Shown: positions 62,752-64,000 of the stretch, piece after piece
Position numbering within the stretch: position 1 is the first letter of the stretch
Layout of the letters: every line of letters starts with the position of its first letter
Origin: Balaenoptera acutorostrata
Taxonomy: Eukaryota; Chordata; Mammalia; Artiodactyla; Balaenopteridae
Reading direction: 5' to 3'
Assembly: GCF_949987535.1 (NCBI RefSeq)
Contig: NC_080077.1
Location: 37,900,561 to 37,964,560 of the forward strand
Length of the DNA: 64,000 nucleotides
Program-made: the position numbers and the translations under genes
Notes under the pieces: model-generated
Told to the model about the DNA's origin: nothing
What the model saw: only the letters and a program-made list of their open reading frames with translations
Database searches by the model: none

Positions 62752-63352
62752 GACAACCTACAGAATGGGAGAAAATATTTGCAAATGATGCGACTGACAA
62801 GGAATTAATCTCCAAAACATACAAACAGCTCATATAGCTCAATATTAAAAAAAAAAATAACCCAATCAAAAAATGGGCAGAAGATCTAAATAGACATTTC
62901 TCCAAAGAAGACATACAGATGGCCAATAGGCACATGAAAAGATGCTCAACATCACTAATTATTAGAGAAATGTGAATCATATTAGAGAAATGTGAATCAG
63001 AATGGCCATCATCAAAAAATCTGCAAATAATAAATGCTGGAGAGAGTACGGAGAAGGAGAAACCCTCCTACACTGTTGGTGGGAATGTAAATTGGTGCAG
63101 CCACTATGGAAAACAGTATGGAGCTTCCTTAAAAAACTAAAAATAGAGCTACCATATGATCCTAGTAGATCTATTATCAATACATAACCAACAAGGGCCT
63201 ACTGTATAGCACAGGGAACTATACTCAATATTTTGTAATAAGCTTTAAGGGAAAAGAATATGAAAAAGAATATATATATATAAAATAACTTTGCTGTGCA
63301 CCTGAAACTAACACAACATTGTAAATCAAGTATACTTCAATAAAAAAAAAAT
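62752..63352 (+). mobile_element. Young L1, strongly 5'-truncated, with internal deletion
   Basis: It carries the last part of ORF2 (with 'tgttggtgggaatgtaaatt', the zinc-knuckle end) and jumps near 63165 into the 3'UTR ('gggcctactgtatagcacag'), ending 'tatacttcaataaaa'. The flanks AAAATGCCAAGTGGG (62737-62751) and AAAATGACAAGTGGG (63353-63367) form a 15-bp target-site duplication with one mismatch. A 20-bp segment is tandemly repeated at 62961-63000. Confidence 0.88.
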
Positions 63353-63644
63353 AAAATGACAAGTGGGATTGATGGTTCCTTGGGAAATACTACTGAAGAG
63401 ATCTCAGAGAAGAGACAATGTCCATAGAAAAGGAGGTAAGATATAGTAGATAACATAGCTCCACTGTCACCTTAAGAAGGGGAGTGGGATGTGTTTACTG
63501 AAGAGCTACCCAACATATGTTGGGATGCCCTTGAGAGAGTGACTAGGAGGAGAGCAAAGCTTTCCAGGAACATTAGACCCTTGGAATGCGTGTGACAAAA
63601 CTTTGTACCTCTCTTTGAAGCAATTAATTTATCAGTCCAATCAA

Positions 63645-63795
63645 GTTGGGGTTCTAGTGCCAGGTCTGTCATGAACTGGTTAGATGAATTAGACCAGTCA
63701 TTAAGCTTTCACTTCTTCAGTTCTCACGTTTGAGTGAAGAGGGGTTGGAAAATGTGACCTCTAAGGTCTCACTGAGATCTAACATTCAGTGATTC
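63645..63795 (+). repeat. MIR SINE (sense)
   Basis: 'gttctagtgccaggtctgtc', 'atgaactggttagatgaatt', 'cacttcttcagttctcacgt' and 'gacctctaaggtctcactga' follow MIR order from core to 3' end. Confidence 0.7.
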
Positions 63796-64000
63796 CTTGG
63801 AGAAGAAAGTTGGAATATGCCAAAATAAATAATAAAATAAATAGGTGGAAAGATCAGCCTGCTAGCTTTCCTATGTAGATATAGAGCCCACTGAACAATC
63901 TTTCTTTTTTTTTGGTTTCCACATTTCTAGATCACTTAATAATTTCTTAATTACTCAATTATTTGCATTGAGAAATTTCATATTTCTTCTCTTTTTTGCC

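Noticed and set aside
1..64000. CRISPR array, operon or other prokaryotic or phage system
   Set aside because: No regularly spaced direct repeats or dense coding. Repeat content and a spliced gene mark this as mammalian DNA.

Overview
The window is mammalian nuclear DNA, most likely from a cetacean. The evidence is six copies of a tRNA-derived CHR-type SINE (start GGGCTTCCCTGGTGG, A-box and B-box promoter, TAAATAAATA-like tail), young L1s with a cetartiodactyl-style 3' end (...ATACTCCAATAAA), old L2/MIR/MaLR/hAT relics, and no sign of ruminant BovB/BovA repeats. The species call is inference; the repeats are seen directly.

Only one protein-coding locus is convincing: coding exon 1 of RNF217 (RBR-type E3 ubiquitin ligase) on the minus strand at 39126-40001. 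It sits in a CpG island of about 1.5 kb that should hold the promoter. The exon ends at a CAG|GTAACC donor after the first six cysteines of RING1. Everything to the left (1-39125) is then RNF217 intron 1 or later gene body. I found no later RBR exon there by eye, so intron 1 probably exceeds 39 kb. Everything right of about 40.7 kb is upstream flank; in human the neighbour on that side is NKAIN2 (recall, not visible here).

Region by region. 1-5.5 kb: mostly unrecognised AT-rich DNA with MIR and antisense L2. 5.5-12.6 kb: SINEs, old L1 3' pieces, L2, MER5-like and other hAT MITEs. 12.7-15.4 kb: a nearly whole but decayed hAT transposon with a later L1 fragment inserted in its transposase. 16.2-20.6 kb: a young L1 flanked by a 16-bp target-site duplication, with an inverted 5' end. 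21-36 kb: old L1, L2 in both orientations, an MLT1-like LTR, MIR and two CA microsatellites. 36.8-38.4 kb: L2 relics. 39.1-40.7 kb: RNF217 exon 1 and CpG island. 42-50 kb: SINEs, LTRs, an 85-nt homopurine tract and L2. 50-53.6 kb: mostly unrecognised, with a duplicated YY1-like site. 53.6-60.3 kb: a young L1 nested in an old L1 whose 3' half now replaces the young one's. 60.4-64 kb: MaLR LTR, antisense L2, a short young L1 and MIR.

No previously undescribed gene system was found. The most informative structures are the chimeric nested L1, the 5'-inverted L1, three adjacent perfect inverted repeats near 50 kb, and the duplicated YY1-like motif. Old-repeat boundaries are approximate (tens of bases) and subfamily names were deliberately not forced.
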